64,000 bases of DNA from Hyphomicrobium sp. (lineage in GTDB: Bacteria; Pseudomonadota; Alphaproteobacteria; Rhizobiales; Hyphomicrobiaceae), in contig JADJVG010000003.1 in NCBI GenBank assembly GCA_016716675.1, positions 1-64,000 of the forward strand, in the 5' to 3' direction. The notes below the pieces were generated by a model that worked only from the letters and a program-made list of their open reading frames with translations, was not told where the DNA came from and did no database searches. Below, in pieces: positions 17,719 to 26,868 of this stretch. The first letter of the stretch is position 1; every line of letters begins with the position of its first letter. The position numbers and the translations under genes were made by a program.

Positions 17719-18516
17719 TCAAATACCCAACACATCCGTCATCGCATAGAGGCCGGGCGCGCGGCCTTTTCCCCACATCGCCGCTTTGACCGCCCCGCGC
17801 GCAAAAATGCCGCGGTCGGCGGCGAGATGGGTCAGTTCTATACGCTCGCCATCACCGGCGAAGATCACGGTATGATCGCCAACCACACTGCCGCCGCGCA
17901 ACGTTGCAAAGCCGATGTCGCCCACCTTGCGGGCGCCCGTATGGCCATCGCGCGACCGCACGGATTTTTCATCCAGCGAGACGCCCCGGCCATCGGCTGC
18001 GGCCCGGCCGAGCATCAGCGCGGTGCCGGACGGCGCATCGACCTTCAAACGATGGTGCATCTCGACGATTTCGATGTCGAAGTCTTGACCAAGTGCTGCT
18101 GCAACGCGCTTGGTCAGCGCCGCCAGCAGGTTGACGCCGAGGCTCATGTTTCCGGCTTTGATGATCGTGGCGTGGCGGGCGGCATCTTGTATGGCGGCGT
18201 CTGCCGAGGCGTCGAACCCGGTTGTGCCGATGACATGGACTTTACCGTGCTCGGCGGCGAGCTTTGCAAACGCCAGCGTTGCCGCCGGGGTCGTGAAATC
18301 GAGGATCGCGTCGGAGGCCGCGATGACGGCGGCTGCATCATCGGAGACGGCGATGCCGAGTCGACCGGTGCCGGCGAGGTCGCCAAGGTCCTGGCCGACG
18401 GCTGGTGCGCCCTTCGGTTCAGTCCCGCCTGAGATTTCGCATCCCGGCGTCGCCGCTATCGCGCGCAGGAGTTCGCGGCCCATCCGGCCGGCAGCGCCCA
18501 TCACTGCGATTTTCAT
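17719..18516 (-). CDS. dapB: 4-hydroxy-tetrahydrodipicolinate reductase
   Basis: NAD(P)H-dependent reduction step of lysine/DAP synthesis. The ATG at 18516 has AAGGA 10 nt upstream and gives 265 aa beginning MKIAVMGAAGRMGREL. An in-frame TTG 21 bp upstream is less likely. The nucleotide-binding GAAGRMGR loop, the active-site motif EMHHRLKVDAPSGTAL and the GEIGFATLRGG-type block (here GDIGFATLRGG) are intact. It is upstream of gpmA by 33 bp and shares the pathway with asd and dapF in this window. Confidence 0.97.
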   Translation of the reverse strand: MKIAVMGAAGRMGRELLRAIAATPGCEISGGTEPKGAPAVGQDLGDLAGTGRLGIAVSDDAAAVIAASDAILDFTTPAATLAFAKLAAEHGKVHVIGTTGFDASADAAIQDAARHATIIKAGNMSLGVNLLAALTKRVAAALGQDFDIEIVEMHHRLKVDAPSGTALMLGRAAADGRGVSLDEKSVRSRDGHTGARKVGDIGFATLRGGSVVGDHTVIFAGDGERIELTHLAADRGIFARGAVKAAMWGKGRAPGLYAMTDVLGI

Positions 18517-18651
18517 GTCTGCATTGTCCTTGACCAAACGCCTGTCGTTGCGGGGGGTATAGCAATGCGAGTCCCCCGGCGAAAGGCCACCGACCGATTA
18601 AACCGGGCTTGGTGAACAATCTCTGGCGTTCAGATCGTTTTGGCTGCTGTT

Positions 18652-19188
18652 TTAAGACTTTTTCCCGGCCGCGCGCGCCAGCGCGGCTTCGATCAGCGCC
18701 TTGGCTTCGTCAGCGTGGCCCCAGTGATCGATCTTGACCCATTTGCCGGGCTCGAGATCTTTGTAATGCGCAAAGAAGTGCTCGATCTGCTCGATCGAGA
18801 TCTTCGGCAGGTCGGTATACGTTTTGACGTTATCGTACCGCTTGGTCAGCTTGGTTGAGGGCACGGCGATGATCTTCTCATCCCCGCCGCCGTCGTCTTC
18901 CATGACGAGTACGCCAACGGGTCGGCAGTTGATGACCCCGCCCGGGATGATCGCGCGGGTGTTGCAGACGAGCACGTCGATCGGGTCGCCATCGGCTGAC
19001 AATGTGTGCGGAACAAAGCCGTAATTTCCCGGGTAACGCATCGGCGTATAGAGGAAGCGGTCGACGAACAACGCGCCCGAAGCCTTATCCATTTCATACT
19101 TGATGGGTTCGCCACCAACCGGAACCTCGATGATGACATTGATGTCTTCGGGCGGATTGTGGCCGGATTTGAGGGCGTCGAGGCGCAT
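18652..19188 (-). CDS. ppa: Inorganic pyrophosphatase, family I
   Basis: A cytoplasmic Mg-dependent enzyme that hydrolyses pyrophosphate and so pulls biosynthetic reactions forward. The 178-aa length is normal. The signature DGDPIDVLV (metal-binding aspartates), the substrate residues in IKYEMDKASGALFVDRFL, YPGNYGFVPHT and EHFFAHYKDLEPGKWVK are present. It stands alone between the GNAT gene and dapB. Confidence 0.97.
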   Translation of the reverse strand: MRLDALKSGHNPPEDINVIIEVPVGGEPIKYEMDKASGALFVDRFLYTPMRYPGNYGFVPHTLSADGDPIDVLVCNTRAIIPGGVINCRPVGVLVMEDDGGGDEKIIAVPSTKLTKRYDNVKTYTDLPKISIEQIEHFFAHYKDLEPGKWVKIDHWGHADEAKALIEAALARAAGKKS

Positions 19189-19308
19189 GGGGTGAGACTC
19201 GCTGTTGTGGAGGGGCGAACGGCTGCGTTGGGCTCTACGGGAAATTTGGCTGGAAAATCGTAATCCTGCAACGTGACGTTCGGCAGCCCGACTTTTAGTC
19301 TAGACGCA

Positions 19309-19818
19309 CTATCGCCAACCGAAGGCGATCTTGGAAAGTTTCGTCCGGCCAAAGGGTTCTTTCACCTCTCCGATCGGCCGCCCGCCGCGCCGCCAATAGA
19401 AATCGGCGGCCGTGACGTTGTCGGCCAAAGCCCAAACGATCAGGCCGTCGAAATGGCGCTCGTCGAGCAGCGTCCGGCACGCCTCGAACAGGTGCTCGCC
19501 AAGGCCGATACCCTGGTAGACGGGCGCCAGATAGATTTCATAGATTTCGCCCTGGTAGCTGCGGCTGCCGCGCGAGCGGCCGCACGTGGCGTAACCCACC
19601 ACCACATCGGCGGCATCAAGCACGATCAGATTGCGGTCTTTGGTGATGGCCCCTCGCCACCACGCTTCATCGCGCTCCCGGATCATCTTTTCGAGGTACA
19701 TCGACGGGATGATGCCGGTGTAGGCATTGCGCCAGCCATCGCGGAAGACAGTCGTGAGGGCCCCACTGTCTTTAAGCGTCGCGCTGCGAATTTTAACCAG
19801 CGGGCTTGATACGATCAT
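19309..19818 (-). CDS. GNAT family N-acetyltransferase
   Basis: A 169-aa protein of the GCN5-related acetyltransferase fold. It shows the N-terminal IRSATLKDSGALTTVF strand-helix, then EIYEIYLAPVYQGIGLGEHL, whose QGIGLG loop is the acetyl-CoA pyrophosphate-binding motif A, and WALADNVTAADFYWRRGG (motif B). The order is typical of RimI-like or antibiotic-acetylating members, but the acceptor cannot be predicted. The gene lies just past the phasin terminator and 120 bp before ppa. Confidence 0.9.
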   Translation of the reverse strand: MIVSSPLVKIRSATLKDSGALTTVFRDGWRNAYTGIIPSMYLEKMIRERDEAWWRGAITKDRNLIVLDAADVVVGYATCGRSRGSRSYQGEIYEIYLAPVYQGIGLGEHLFEACRTLLDERHFDGLIVWALADNVTAADFYWRRGGRPIGEVKEPFGRTKLSKIAFGWR

Positions 19819-19883
19819 GCACCTACCTTAGCGGCTCGAGGCCTGCGAGGTAACCGGGTTCTCCGATCTGGATAAGAAAAAAA

Positions 19884-19922
19884 GCAAAAAGGGCGCCACC
19901 GGATTGCCGGGGCGCCCTTTTC
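19884..19922 (-). terminator. Terminator of the phasin gene
   Basis: A stem of about 11 bp (19887-19897 with 19911-19921) around a 13-nt loop, followed on the minus strand by TTTTTGC. It lies just past the phasin stop codon at 19944. Confidence 0.9.
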
Positions 19923-19943
19923 GTCAATACTTTAAGACCGCAA

Positions 19944-20420
19944 TTAGCCCTGGGTCTTGATCTGTTCGAACGACTTCGCGGTTGCCTGACCGACGGTGTC
20001 GAAGGTCTGCTTGGCAACCTTGCTCGACAGTTCGAAGAGTTCCTTCGACTGCGCGCCGACGGTGGCGAACTGCTGCTGGAAGTAGTTCGCCTGCAGGCGA
20101 GCAATTTCCGGGAACGTGCGAGCGCGAGCCATTGCCTGAGCCGCTTCGAAAGCAGCTTCGGTGTTGGCGAGCGTGTTCGACATGATCTTTTCGCCGATCG
20201 ACTTGGCGCCAGCCTGGGTCGTCAGGAGAACGTCTTCTGCAACCTTGGCATTGTCCTTAGCGGCGGTCGTGATCTTGTTGAAGGCTTCGCGCGACTTGGC
20301 GACAGCGTCTTCAGCAAAAGCTGACATGTTTTCCGGAACCTTGGCATCCTTGCCAGCCGTGAACATTTCCTGGGCCTGGCGGGTGAAGTCCTGGACCTGC
20401 TTGGTGAAAGCGTCGTTCAT
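19944..20420 (-). CDS. Phasin, PHA granule-associated protein
   Basis: A 158-aa, almost entirely helical, amphipathic protein of the alphaproteobacterial phasin (Phasin_2) family, which coats polyhydroxyalkanoate granules. It begins MNDAFTKQVQDFTRQAQEMF. It has an alanine/lysine heptad pattern throughout and the conserved block AFEAAQAMARARTFPEIARL followed by NYFQQQFATVGAQSKELFEL. It has its own terminator, and upstream a promoter with two TGC-N3-GCA sites, the element recognised by PhaR-type repressors. This suggests the organism stores PHB, though no synthase or depolymerase gene is in the window. Confidence 0.94.
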   Translation of the reverse strand: MNDAFTKQVQDFTRQAQEMFTAGKDAKVPENMSAFAEDAVAKSREAFNKITTAAKDNAKVAEDVLLTTQAGAKSIGEKIMSNTLANTEAAFEAAQAMARARTFPEIARLQANYFQQQFATVGAQSKELFELSSKVAKQTFDTVGQATAKSFEQIKTQG

Positions 20421-20723
20421 GGTCGTCTCCTGGGGTGTTGAAGCGTTGAAACGCGTCGGGTGAAACCGGTGGTATTCCTGCTGCGGAGCTCACGAACGTC
20501 CGCGGCGATGACCTCGCAATCTATGTAGCGCAGAGCGTTGTGCAGTGCAATATATTTTTGCTGCGCACCCGAGAAAAGCGCTGCGGCGTCCGGTCGCGTG
20601 CCGAATTAATACTTATGAGATGGGCGATTTTTATCGGGAAAAGTAATGAGCGTCAGAATGGAATTCGATCGCCGTTCGCAGACGCGAAGAAAAAATAGTT
20701 GTATCTGCGTGGCTTAGCCGCGT
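20421..20723. other. Intergenic region between phasin and PIF1-like helicase
   Basis: 303 bp without a gene. The half next to the phasin holds the promoter and the two TGC-N3-GCA sites. The part nearest the helicase gene lies past its stop codon, is AT-richer, and shows no clear terminator. Confidence 0.6.
20541..20567 (-). promoter_or_regulatory. Pair of TGC-N3-GCA sites, putative PhaR operator
   Basis: TGCAGTGCA at 20541-20549 and TGCTGCGCA at 20559-20567, centre to centre 18 bp, lie about 120-150 bp upstream of the phasin start. In Paracoccus and Rhodobacter the phasin repressor PhaR binds TGC-rich inverted half-sites of this form and is released by PHB. The same core occurs by chance about once per 4 kb, so the close pair is the evidence rather than each single site. 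Confidence 0.5.
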
Positions 20724-22040
20724 TTAGCTGAGAGATGGGAATGCGTCTCGGTAGCCCATCGCGAGCGGATCGAAGCGGATGTCTGACGGTGTCAGGGTCC
20801 GGGCCAGCGCCAGACCGTCCAGACTGCGGCAGCGCGACAGCGCCACGTAAGTCTGGCCGTGGGCAAAGGTGCCGCGCCCCAGATCGACGTACACTTGATC
20901 GAGCGTCAGCCCCTGGGCCTTGTGAATGGTCAGTGCCCAGGCTAGGCGCACGGGAAACTGCTTGAACGTCCCGGCAACGGTTTCGACGATCTTTTCGGCG
21001 CTCTGGTCGTAGGCGTATTTGCGGTGTTCCCATGACACCGGCTCGACTTCGTATTCCTTGCCGCCGATTTCGATCCATACCTGTTTGGGTGCGAGGCGCG
21101 AAATGCGCGCTACCGACCCATTGACCCAGCGGCGGTCGGGATCGTTGCGCAACAGCATGACCTTGGCGCCAGGCTTCAGTTCGAGCGCCTGGTCAGCGGG
21201 CTGCACGTTTTCATTGAAATCGCCGGTGATGCCGGCCTCGAAGCGCGTCGCCTGTCCCGCGAGCGCGTCGAGATAGGCCGTATTGATGCGCTTGGCGGCA
21301 GCGTTCGTCGGCGTCAGGATGACATAGGGCTCGCCTTCACTAAGCGTGCGGATCGGATGGACGCGGCTGTTCAGAAGCTCCAGATCATCAGCCGTCACGT
21401 CGCCTTCGCGGATGGCGTTCAACACGTCGATCAGGTCGTTGTCGGTCTGGCGGAAGACCTGTTGCAGTTCGAGCCGGTAGGTGCCGGCGCCTTCGCGCAA
21501 GGCCGGCACTGAGAAGAAGAACGGCCCGCCATGCTCGTCTTCGAGGTGGGCGGCGATCTCACCCTGCTGCACCACGGGCGGCAGCTGATGCAAATCGCCG
21601 AACGCGATGAGACGCACGCCGCCAAAGGGCTCGCGCGGTCGTCCCCGGTTGATGCGCAGCGATTGATCGATGGCCCACATCAGGTCGGAGCGGACCATCG
21701 ACACTTCGTCGATCACTAGATAGTCGAGTTTGCGCATCAAGCGGCCGTTGCGGCTGCGGCGAATGTCGTCGCGTTGGATCAGGCGCGGCGGAAACCCGAA
21801 GAACGAGTGGATCGTCTGGCCACCGACATTGATGGCCGCCAATCCTGTTGGCGCTAGCACGACCATGGTCTCGCCGATCGCGTCGCGCATGGCGCGCAGT
21901 AGCGTTGATTTGCCGGTTCCGGCGCGTCCGGTGACAAACAGGTTGCCGCTACTTTCGGCCAGAAAATCGCGTGCGGCTGCGAACTCGGCTGTTGGAATGA
22001 CGCCCTCAGGCCAGTCGAGTTGAAGATCGCGAGAGTTCAT
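20724..22040 (-). CDS. PIF1/RecD2-like superfamily 1B DNA helicase
   Basis: A 438-aa ATP-dependent 5'-3' helicase of the PIF1 type. The P-loop is FVTGRAGTGKSTLLRAM (about 36-52). APTGLAAINVGGQTIHSFF is motif Ia, YLVIDEVSMVRSDL carries the Walker B residues, and FGDLHQLPPV is motif III. ILTPTNAAAKRIN follows, and the C-terminal UvrD_C_2-type block WALTIHKAQGLTLDQVYVDL and YVALSRCRSLDGL are motifs V-VI. All seem intact. PIF1-type helicases remove G-quadruplexes and protein roadblocks. Bacterial copies are sporadic, and this one stands alone. Confidence 0.94.
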   Translation of the reverse strand: MNSRDLQLDWPEGVIPTAEFAAARDFLAESSGNLFVTGRAGTGKSTLLRAMRDAIGETMVVLAPTGLAAINVGGQTIHSFFGFPPRLIQRDDIRRSRNGRLMRKLDYLVIDEVSMVRSDLMWAIDQSLRINRGRPREPFGGVRLIAFGDLHQLPPVVQQGEIAAHLEDEHGGPFFFSVPALREGAGTYRLELQQVFRQTDNDLIDVLNAIREGDVTADDLELLNSRVHPIRTLSEGEPYVILTPTNAAAKRINTAYLDALAGQATRFEAGITGDFNENVQPADQALELKPGAKVMLLRNDPDRRWVNGSVARISRLAPKQVWIEIGGKEYEVEPVSWEHRKYAYDQSAEKIVETVAGTFKQFPVRLAWALTIHKAQGLTLDQVYVDLGRGTFAHGQTYVALSRCRSLDGLALARTLTPSDIRFDPLAMGYRDAFPSLS

Positions 22041-22456
22041 TGAACCTTCTTTGCAGCGTCGGGCGCACGTGCGGATTCATCGGCACGCGCTGGAGCGCTC
22101 TTGAATCGCATAGGCAGCGGCAAAACACACGCGGCCCGTACAGCTGAAATTGCGCGCGTTGAGTACAAGGCCAGTAAAGCACGCTCATTACATAGTTCTA
22201 AGGAACAAGACATGCAAAAATTTGTGGAGAATACCCCTGTTTGCCCATGCGGCTTTAACGAACCTCCTCTATGGGTCAAAGCGACGGAGTTCGGTGCCTC
22301 CTGCACGGATCTTTGTCGCGTGGCGTGGTCCTCCCCAGGAGGGGGCCACGTCATTGCCCTTCAAGTTGGGCCCTTCAAGCTGGGCCTCATGCATGGCCAG
22401 TCCTGCCGGCGGACGTTTCAGCGGCACGTCGTGCGGTGTGGCATTCAGATTTCAGA
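22041..22456. other. Unexplained intergenic region with hairpin and 14-bp tandem repeat
   Basis: 416 bp between two divergently leaving minus-strand genes. It holds an open frame on the plus strand (22212-22463, starting MQKFVENTP after AGGAAC, 83 aa) that I do not trust. A GC-rich hairpin lies at about 22325-22350. Directly after it comes a tandem repeat of 14 bp (22356-22369 and 22370-22383, 13 of 14 identical). The part at 22140-22240 is AT-richer. It may hold a small RNA or a small gene; nothing is identified. Confidence 0.4.
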
Positions 22457-22990
22457 TTATTGAGGATCGCCGGGGTACGCGTTGTCCAAAGGCGCTTGTC
22501 CAGGCTGGGCCGGCGACGGTCGCAGCATCGCGCGCATGTTCGCGATGTCAGATTCCGTTGTTCCGGTCGGTAATGGCAGTAGCTCGTGCGACGTTAGCAC
22601 GAGAACCGGCACCGATGTCGGGTAGCCGTCATTGTCGTAGCGCGTGTCCATGCGCACGGTCGAAATATCCGCGAACGGTATCTTTTGGATCGATCGCGCA
22701 AAGAGGCCCGTGCGCTCGATGGTGACGATAGCGTGGGCATGGTCGACTTCCGCGCCGGTCACTTCACCAGCTTCAAACAAGCTGAACAGATAGGCGGCGC
22801 TGGCGAGCACAAAAATGGCGATCATGTAGGCGTGCGCGATCAGACTGGCGCCGACGAGCGCGCGCGGGTCGATCAGCAGAAGCAGCAACATGGGGGCGAG
22901 CAGGCCAAGCAGCACGGGCGGCAAAGCGTGGCGATGGAGTGACCGGCTCGACCGCACCGTGAGCGGTGCCGTCTGTAGAGCGCTTTGCAT
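22457..22990 (-). CDS. Membrane protein with PH-like C-terminal domain
   Basis: The ATG at 22990 has GGGAG 8 nt upstream and gives 177 aa; the longer frame to 23056 covers the likely promoter. Two hydrophobic helices (about 28-48 and 53-75: ALPPVLLGLLAPMLLLLLI and LIAHAYMIAIFVLASAAYLF) are followed by a cytoplasmic beta-rich segment (EVDHAHAIVTIERTGLFARS, then IPFADISTVRMD) that looks like a PH-like/DUF304 fold. Function is unknown. The gene is single. Confidence 0.75.
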   Translation of the reverse strand: MQSALQTAPLTVRSSRSLHRHALPPVLLGLLAPMLLLLLIDPRALVGASLIAHAYMIAIFVLASAAYLFSLFEAGEVTGAEVDHAHAIVTIERTGLFARSIQKIPFADISTVRMDTRYDNDGYPTSVPVLVLTSHELLPLPTGTTESDIANMRAMLRPSPAQPGQAPLDNAYPGDPQ

Positions 22991-23350
22991 GACGCGAACT
23001 CCCGCAAAACCTAACGCAAAATGCAAAATTTCATGCAAACGTAAACGTAGCGTCAACCTATTTACAAATGCCTAAAGACAACCCGCGGATTCGGCTAAGC
23101 GTTAAGCAAAAGCTTATCGAATGCTGAAAAACGCGGGGCTTGCGGTGAGGACACAGCGCGGCAGAGGCCCCTGTCGGCCTTGCCGAACGTCACACGGCAC
23201 GGCGGTCCGGGAAAGGCGATCTGGCCGTGGCTTCTTTTCCGGCGTCGCGGCACTTACAATGAAGTGCGGCGGCGACGAAGCAAGGTCTGCCGCAGCAAGC
23301 TGGGTCTTCTCCCTGCCTGCGTTACGCCAAAACCTTGCAATGGCAGAAGA
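22991..23350. other. Intergenic region between typA and the PH-like membrane protein gene
   Basis: 360 bp. The first 90 bp are AT-rich and hold the predicted promoter of the minus-strand gene at 22457-22990. The remainder up to the typA stop is GC-rich, shows no convincing gene and no clear terminator. Confidence 0.5.
23028..23056 (-). promoter_or_regulatory. Predicted sigma-70-like promoter
   Basis: On the minus strand TTGACG (23056-23051) and TGAAAT (23033-23028) are separated by 17 bp and lie about 40 bp before the ATG at 22990. They sit in an AT-rich patch that contrasts with the GC-rich surroundings. Confidence 0.45.
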
Positions 23351-25190
23351 TCAGGCCGCGCCCGCTTCACGCTCAGATTCGCGCTTGCGTTCCTGGCGCT
23401 TGCGCTCGTTCGGATCGAGCCAACGCTTGCGCAAACGGATGCTTTCCGGCGTGATCTCGACGAGCTCTTCGTCAGTGATGTAGCTCATCGCTTTTTCAAG
23501 CGTGAGGCGCATCGGCGGCACCAGCGTCAAGGCTTCATCCTTGCCGGAGGCGCGCACGTTGGTCAGCTTTTTGCCCTGCACGACGTTGACGACGAGGTCG
23601 TTGTCACGCGAGTGCTCGCCGACGATCATGCCTTCATAGACGCGGGCTTGCGCGCCGATCATGAACAGGCCGCGATCCTGCAAGTTAAAGATCGAGTAGG
23701 CGGTCGCTTCGCCCATTCCGTTCGAAATCAGCACGCCCTGGCGGCGGCCCTGGATCTCGCCTTTGAACGGCGCATACGAGTGGAACAGACGGTTCATCAC
23801 CGCGGTGCCGCGGCTGTCGGAGAGCAATTCAGCCTGGTAGCCGAGCAAACCGCGCGTCGGCACCAGAAACACCATGCGGGTGCGTCCGCCGCCCGAGGGG
23901 CGCATTTCCATCAGGTCGCCACGGCGCTCTGAGAGCTTCTGCACGACGACGCCGGTATGTGCGTCATCGATGTCGATGATCGTTTCTTCGATCGGCTCCA
24001 GACGCTGGCCGGTGTTTTCGTCGGTCTTGAAAACGACCTTCGGGCGCGACACGGTGAGTTCGAAGCCTTCGCGGCGCATATTCTCGATCAGAATGGCAAG
24101 CTGAAGTTCGCCGCGGCCCGACACCGTGAAGCTGTCGGATTCGGCGCTATCGGCCACCTTGATGGCGATGTTGCGTTCGGCTTCGCGCAGCAAGCGATCG
24201 CGGATCACGCGGCTCTGAACTTTGCTGCCTTCCTGGCCGGCAAACGGGCCGTCGTTGATGCGGAACGTCATCGACAGCGTCGGCGGATCAACCGGCTGGG
24301 CTTGGATCGGTTTATCGACGACGGGATCGCACAGCGTGTCGGCCACGGTGGCGTCCGTCATGCCGGCAATGGCGACGATCTCGCCGGCGCTGGCTTCATC
24401 GACCGGAATGCGCTCAAGGCCGCGATAGGCGAGCACCTTGGTGGCGCGGAACGTTTCAACCAGCGAGCCGTCGTGGCGGATAGCCTTCAAAGCCATGTTG
24501 GATTTCAGCGTGCCGGACGTGATGCGCCCGGTCAAAATGCGGCCCAAGAACGGATCGGCTTCGAGCGTCGTCGCCAGCATGGTCACCGGACCGTCATCGA
24601 CGGCGGGCGGCGGCACGTGCGCGAGCACCAGATCGAACAGCGGCGCCAGATCGACCTGCGGGCCTTCCGGCGCCATTGCCATCCAGCCGTTGCGGCCTGA
24701 TCCGTACAGCACCGGGAAGTCGAGCTGCTCGTCGGTCGCGTCGAGATTGGCGAACAGATCGAAGATCTCGTTGAGCACGTCCTGATGGCGTTCATCGGGG
24801 CGGTCGATCTTGTTGATGGCGACGATCGGGCGCAGGCCGAGCTTCAACGGCTTTCGAGACGACGAACTTGGTCTGCGGCAGCGGACCTTCGGAGGCGTCA
24901 ACCAGCACCACGACGCCATCGACCATGTTCAAGATGCGCTCGACCTCGCCGCCGAAGTCGGCGTGGCCCGGCGTATCGACGATGTTGATGCGGGTATCTT
25001 TCCAGACGACGCTGGTGCACTTGGCAAGAATGGTAATGCCGCGCTCGCGCTCCAGATCGTTGCTGTCCATGGCCCGCTCGGCCACTTTCTGGTTCTCGCG
25101 GAAAGCGCCGGACTGCTTCAGCAGCTCGTCGACGAGGGTCGTTTTGCCATGGTCAACGTGCGCGATGATGGCGATATTGCGGAGATTCAT
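23351..25190 (-). CDS. typA: Ribosome-binding GTPase TypA/BipA, frameshifted
   Basis: A translational GTPase of the EF-G superfamily that assists ribosome assembly and stress adaptation. The N-terminal frame from the ATG at 25190 (MNLRNIAIIAHVDHGKTTL) carries P-loop, RERGITI, DTPGHADFGGEVERIL and stops being TypA-like after FVVSKA. The second frame resumes with LKLGLRPIVAINKIDRPDER and runs to the normal end. Removing one base at about 24848-24851 joins them into 612 aa, the usual length. An assembly indel is the simplest explanation. It is divergent from the J-domain gene across 224 bp. Confidence 0.93.
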
Positions 25191-25414
25191 ATGTCTTGCC
25201 TGAGGTTGGAGCGCCAGCCCACAATCAGGACGTGCTGCGGCGCAAAATGTGTGCCGGACGTAGCACACCCCTGGGCTCGCCGCTAGGCGTCACCTCCGGG
25301 CGGCTGGTGCGGCTTATAGGGGATTGGCGCGCCTAGCACGGATTTTGCGTTGCTAGGGGTGTTCCGCGCTCAATTGAGCGAGCCGTTTCAAATCCGTACG
25401 AGAGCACCCCTATC

Positions 25415-25948
25415 ATGTTCGAGCGTAACCGCGTTGACAATACCCTGCAGCAGATGACCGTCCCGGCTGAGATCACGCTGGCGGACGGCCAGGTCCGCAA
25501 AGGTAAATTCATCGTCTCGGCCGCCCGCTCGATCTTCGATGTGCTCAATGGCGATACAAAATTCCTTGACTTCGAGACCTTTGACGGCGACCGGTCGTTG
25601 ATCGCGAAATCGACGCTGGCGTCGATTACCATGGTGTCGGCGCCCTCGACGGGAGGGCTCAAGGCGCGCCTGCAGGACGGCGGCGACTTTGACCCCTATG
25701 CCATTTTGGGTGTGTCACAGGGCACGTCCTGGGAGGACGTCCGCGCGGCTTATCTCAAGCTGTCCAAAATCTACCATCCGGACTTGTTCTTGAGCGTCGC
25801 CCTGCCGCCGGAAGTGCGCGACTACTTGGCGGCCATGGCGCGCCGGATCAATTCGGCCTACCGCGCCCTGGAGGTTCCGCAGCAGGCGGCCAAGCGCGCG
25901 GTCATTGAAAAGGCCAAGCCGATTTTCACGTCGCCGCAGCGGCTCTGA
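25415..25948 (+). CDS. J-domain protein
   Basis: A 177-aa protein with an unusual order. The N-terminal 90 residues form a beta-rich domain (VPAEITLADGQVRKGKFIVS, LDFETFDGDRSLIAKSTL) of the kind found in alphaproteobacterial DnaJ-like proteins. A C-terminal J domain at about 92-160 follows (DPYAILGVSQGTSWEDVRAA, then YLKLSKIYHPDLF with the HPD tripeptide that stimulates Hsp70 ATPase). There is no G/F region or zinc finger, so it is a class III co-chaperone with a specific but unknown client. Confidence 0.9.
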   Translation: MFERNRVDNTLQQMTVPAEITLADGQVRKGKFIVSAARSIFDVLNGDTKFLDFETFDGDRSLIAKSTLASITMVSAPSTGGLKARLQDGGDFDPYAILGVSQGTSWEDVRAAYLKLSKIYHPDLFLSVALPPEVRDYLAAMARRINSAYRALEVPQQAAKRAVIEKAKPIFTSPQRL

Positions 25949-25975
25949 ACACCGCTGTTAGATCGGCCATAACAC

Positions 25976-26749
25976 TCACGGCTTTACAGGTTCGCCGCCG
26001 TTGTCTTTTTCGCGCGCGCGTAGTTCTGCCAGCATCGCATCGATATCCGGGCGCGGTGCCGGATCGCGGTTGAGGCGGCGGCGTTGCTGATCCTGTTGGA
26101 TCATGGCGGCGACTGCGGCGCCCGGCGATTTGGTGCGCCGCGCACCCGAAATCAGTAGCGTATGCTGCGGTTCTTCGAGGTCGAGTTCTTCAAGGAAAAC
26201 TTCGCGCAGACCAAAGAATGCTTGCGAAACCGCGTCTTTCACCAGTGTCTTCTGTTCTTGCGTCGGCTCGGGATTGACGCGCGGGTCGAGCGTTTGCAAG
26301 GCGCGCCGCATGTCGTGCAGCGGAGCGTAGGGGTAGAGGCCGACCAGCCCGTTGGTTTCGCCGACGTTGCGATAGACGATACGCATCGTGTCGATGGTCT
26401 CGCTGATCCGGCTGTAGGCGGCCAGATATTCGTCGGTGCCGAGATAGGGTTTTTCGCAATAGGTCATCAACGCCGACTTGGTGCGCACGATATTGCGCCA
26501 CTCTTCTTCGAGGCTTTCGACGAACTTCGAGCGCTTCTGGAAAATGTTCGAGAGGTAGGCGACGCCCCCGGTCGCGATCAGCAATGACATGTCGCGCATG
26601 AATTCGTAGACGTTGTTGGCGGCGCTCACCACTTGCGGCGGCAGCCCTGGCAGGTCGTCGGCGAACTTGGCCGCCAGCAGAAGCAGCAGCACAAGGAACA
26701 ACAGCCAGTAAAGTCGCGACAGGGTGCGGTTGACGGAATTGCGGGTCAT
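25976..26749 (-). CDS. Membrane-anchored hypothetical protein
   Basis: A 257-aa protein with one strong N-terminal membrane helix (about 13-28, LYWLLFLVLLLLLAAKF) and a second weaker one (about 50-68, MRDMSLLIATGGVAYLSNIF). A charged, helical cytoplasmic part follows, ending in an Arg/Asp/Pro-rich tail. It contains FVESLEEEWRNIVRTKSALM and GLVGLYPYAPLHDMRRAL. No enzyme motif is seen. It is convergent with the J-domain gene across 27 bp. Confidence 0.8.
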   Translation of the reverse strand: MTRNSVNRTLSRLYWLLFLVLLLLLAAKFADDLPGLPPQVVSAANNVYEFMRDMSLLIATGGVAYLSNIFQKRSKFVESLEEEWRNIVRTKSALMTYCEKPYLGTDEYLAAYSRISETIDTMRIVYRNVGETNGLVGLYPYAPLHDMRRALQTLDPRVNPEPTQEQKTLVKDAVSQAFFGLREVFLEELDLEEPQHTLLISGARRTKSPGAAVAAMIQQDQQRRRLNRDPAPRPDIDAMLAELRAREKDNGGEPVKP

Positions 26750-26868
26750 GGTCGCCTTTGAGTGGGCAGAACGCGAGAGCCTCGTTTAGCCCGGAATGTG
26801 GTCATCTCCGTGGTCAATGGCATACGGGACGGAGGTTGTCAGCGGCAACTGGCGAGCCGCCCTTATGC

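Noticed and set aside
17005..18432. Open frame of 475 codons on the plus strand
   Set aside because: It is antisense to gpmA and dapB, both with complete family motifs; long antisense frames are expected in GC-rich DNA.
26026..26043. Possible second LexA box or operator around the 26-kb membrane protein
   Set aside because: No GTTC-N7-GTTC or other clear inverted repeat is present.
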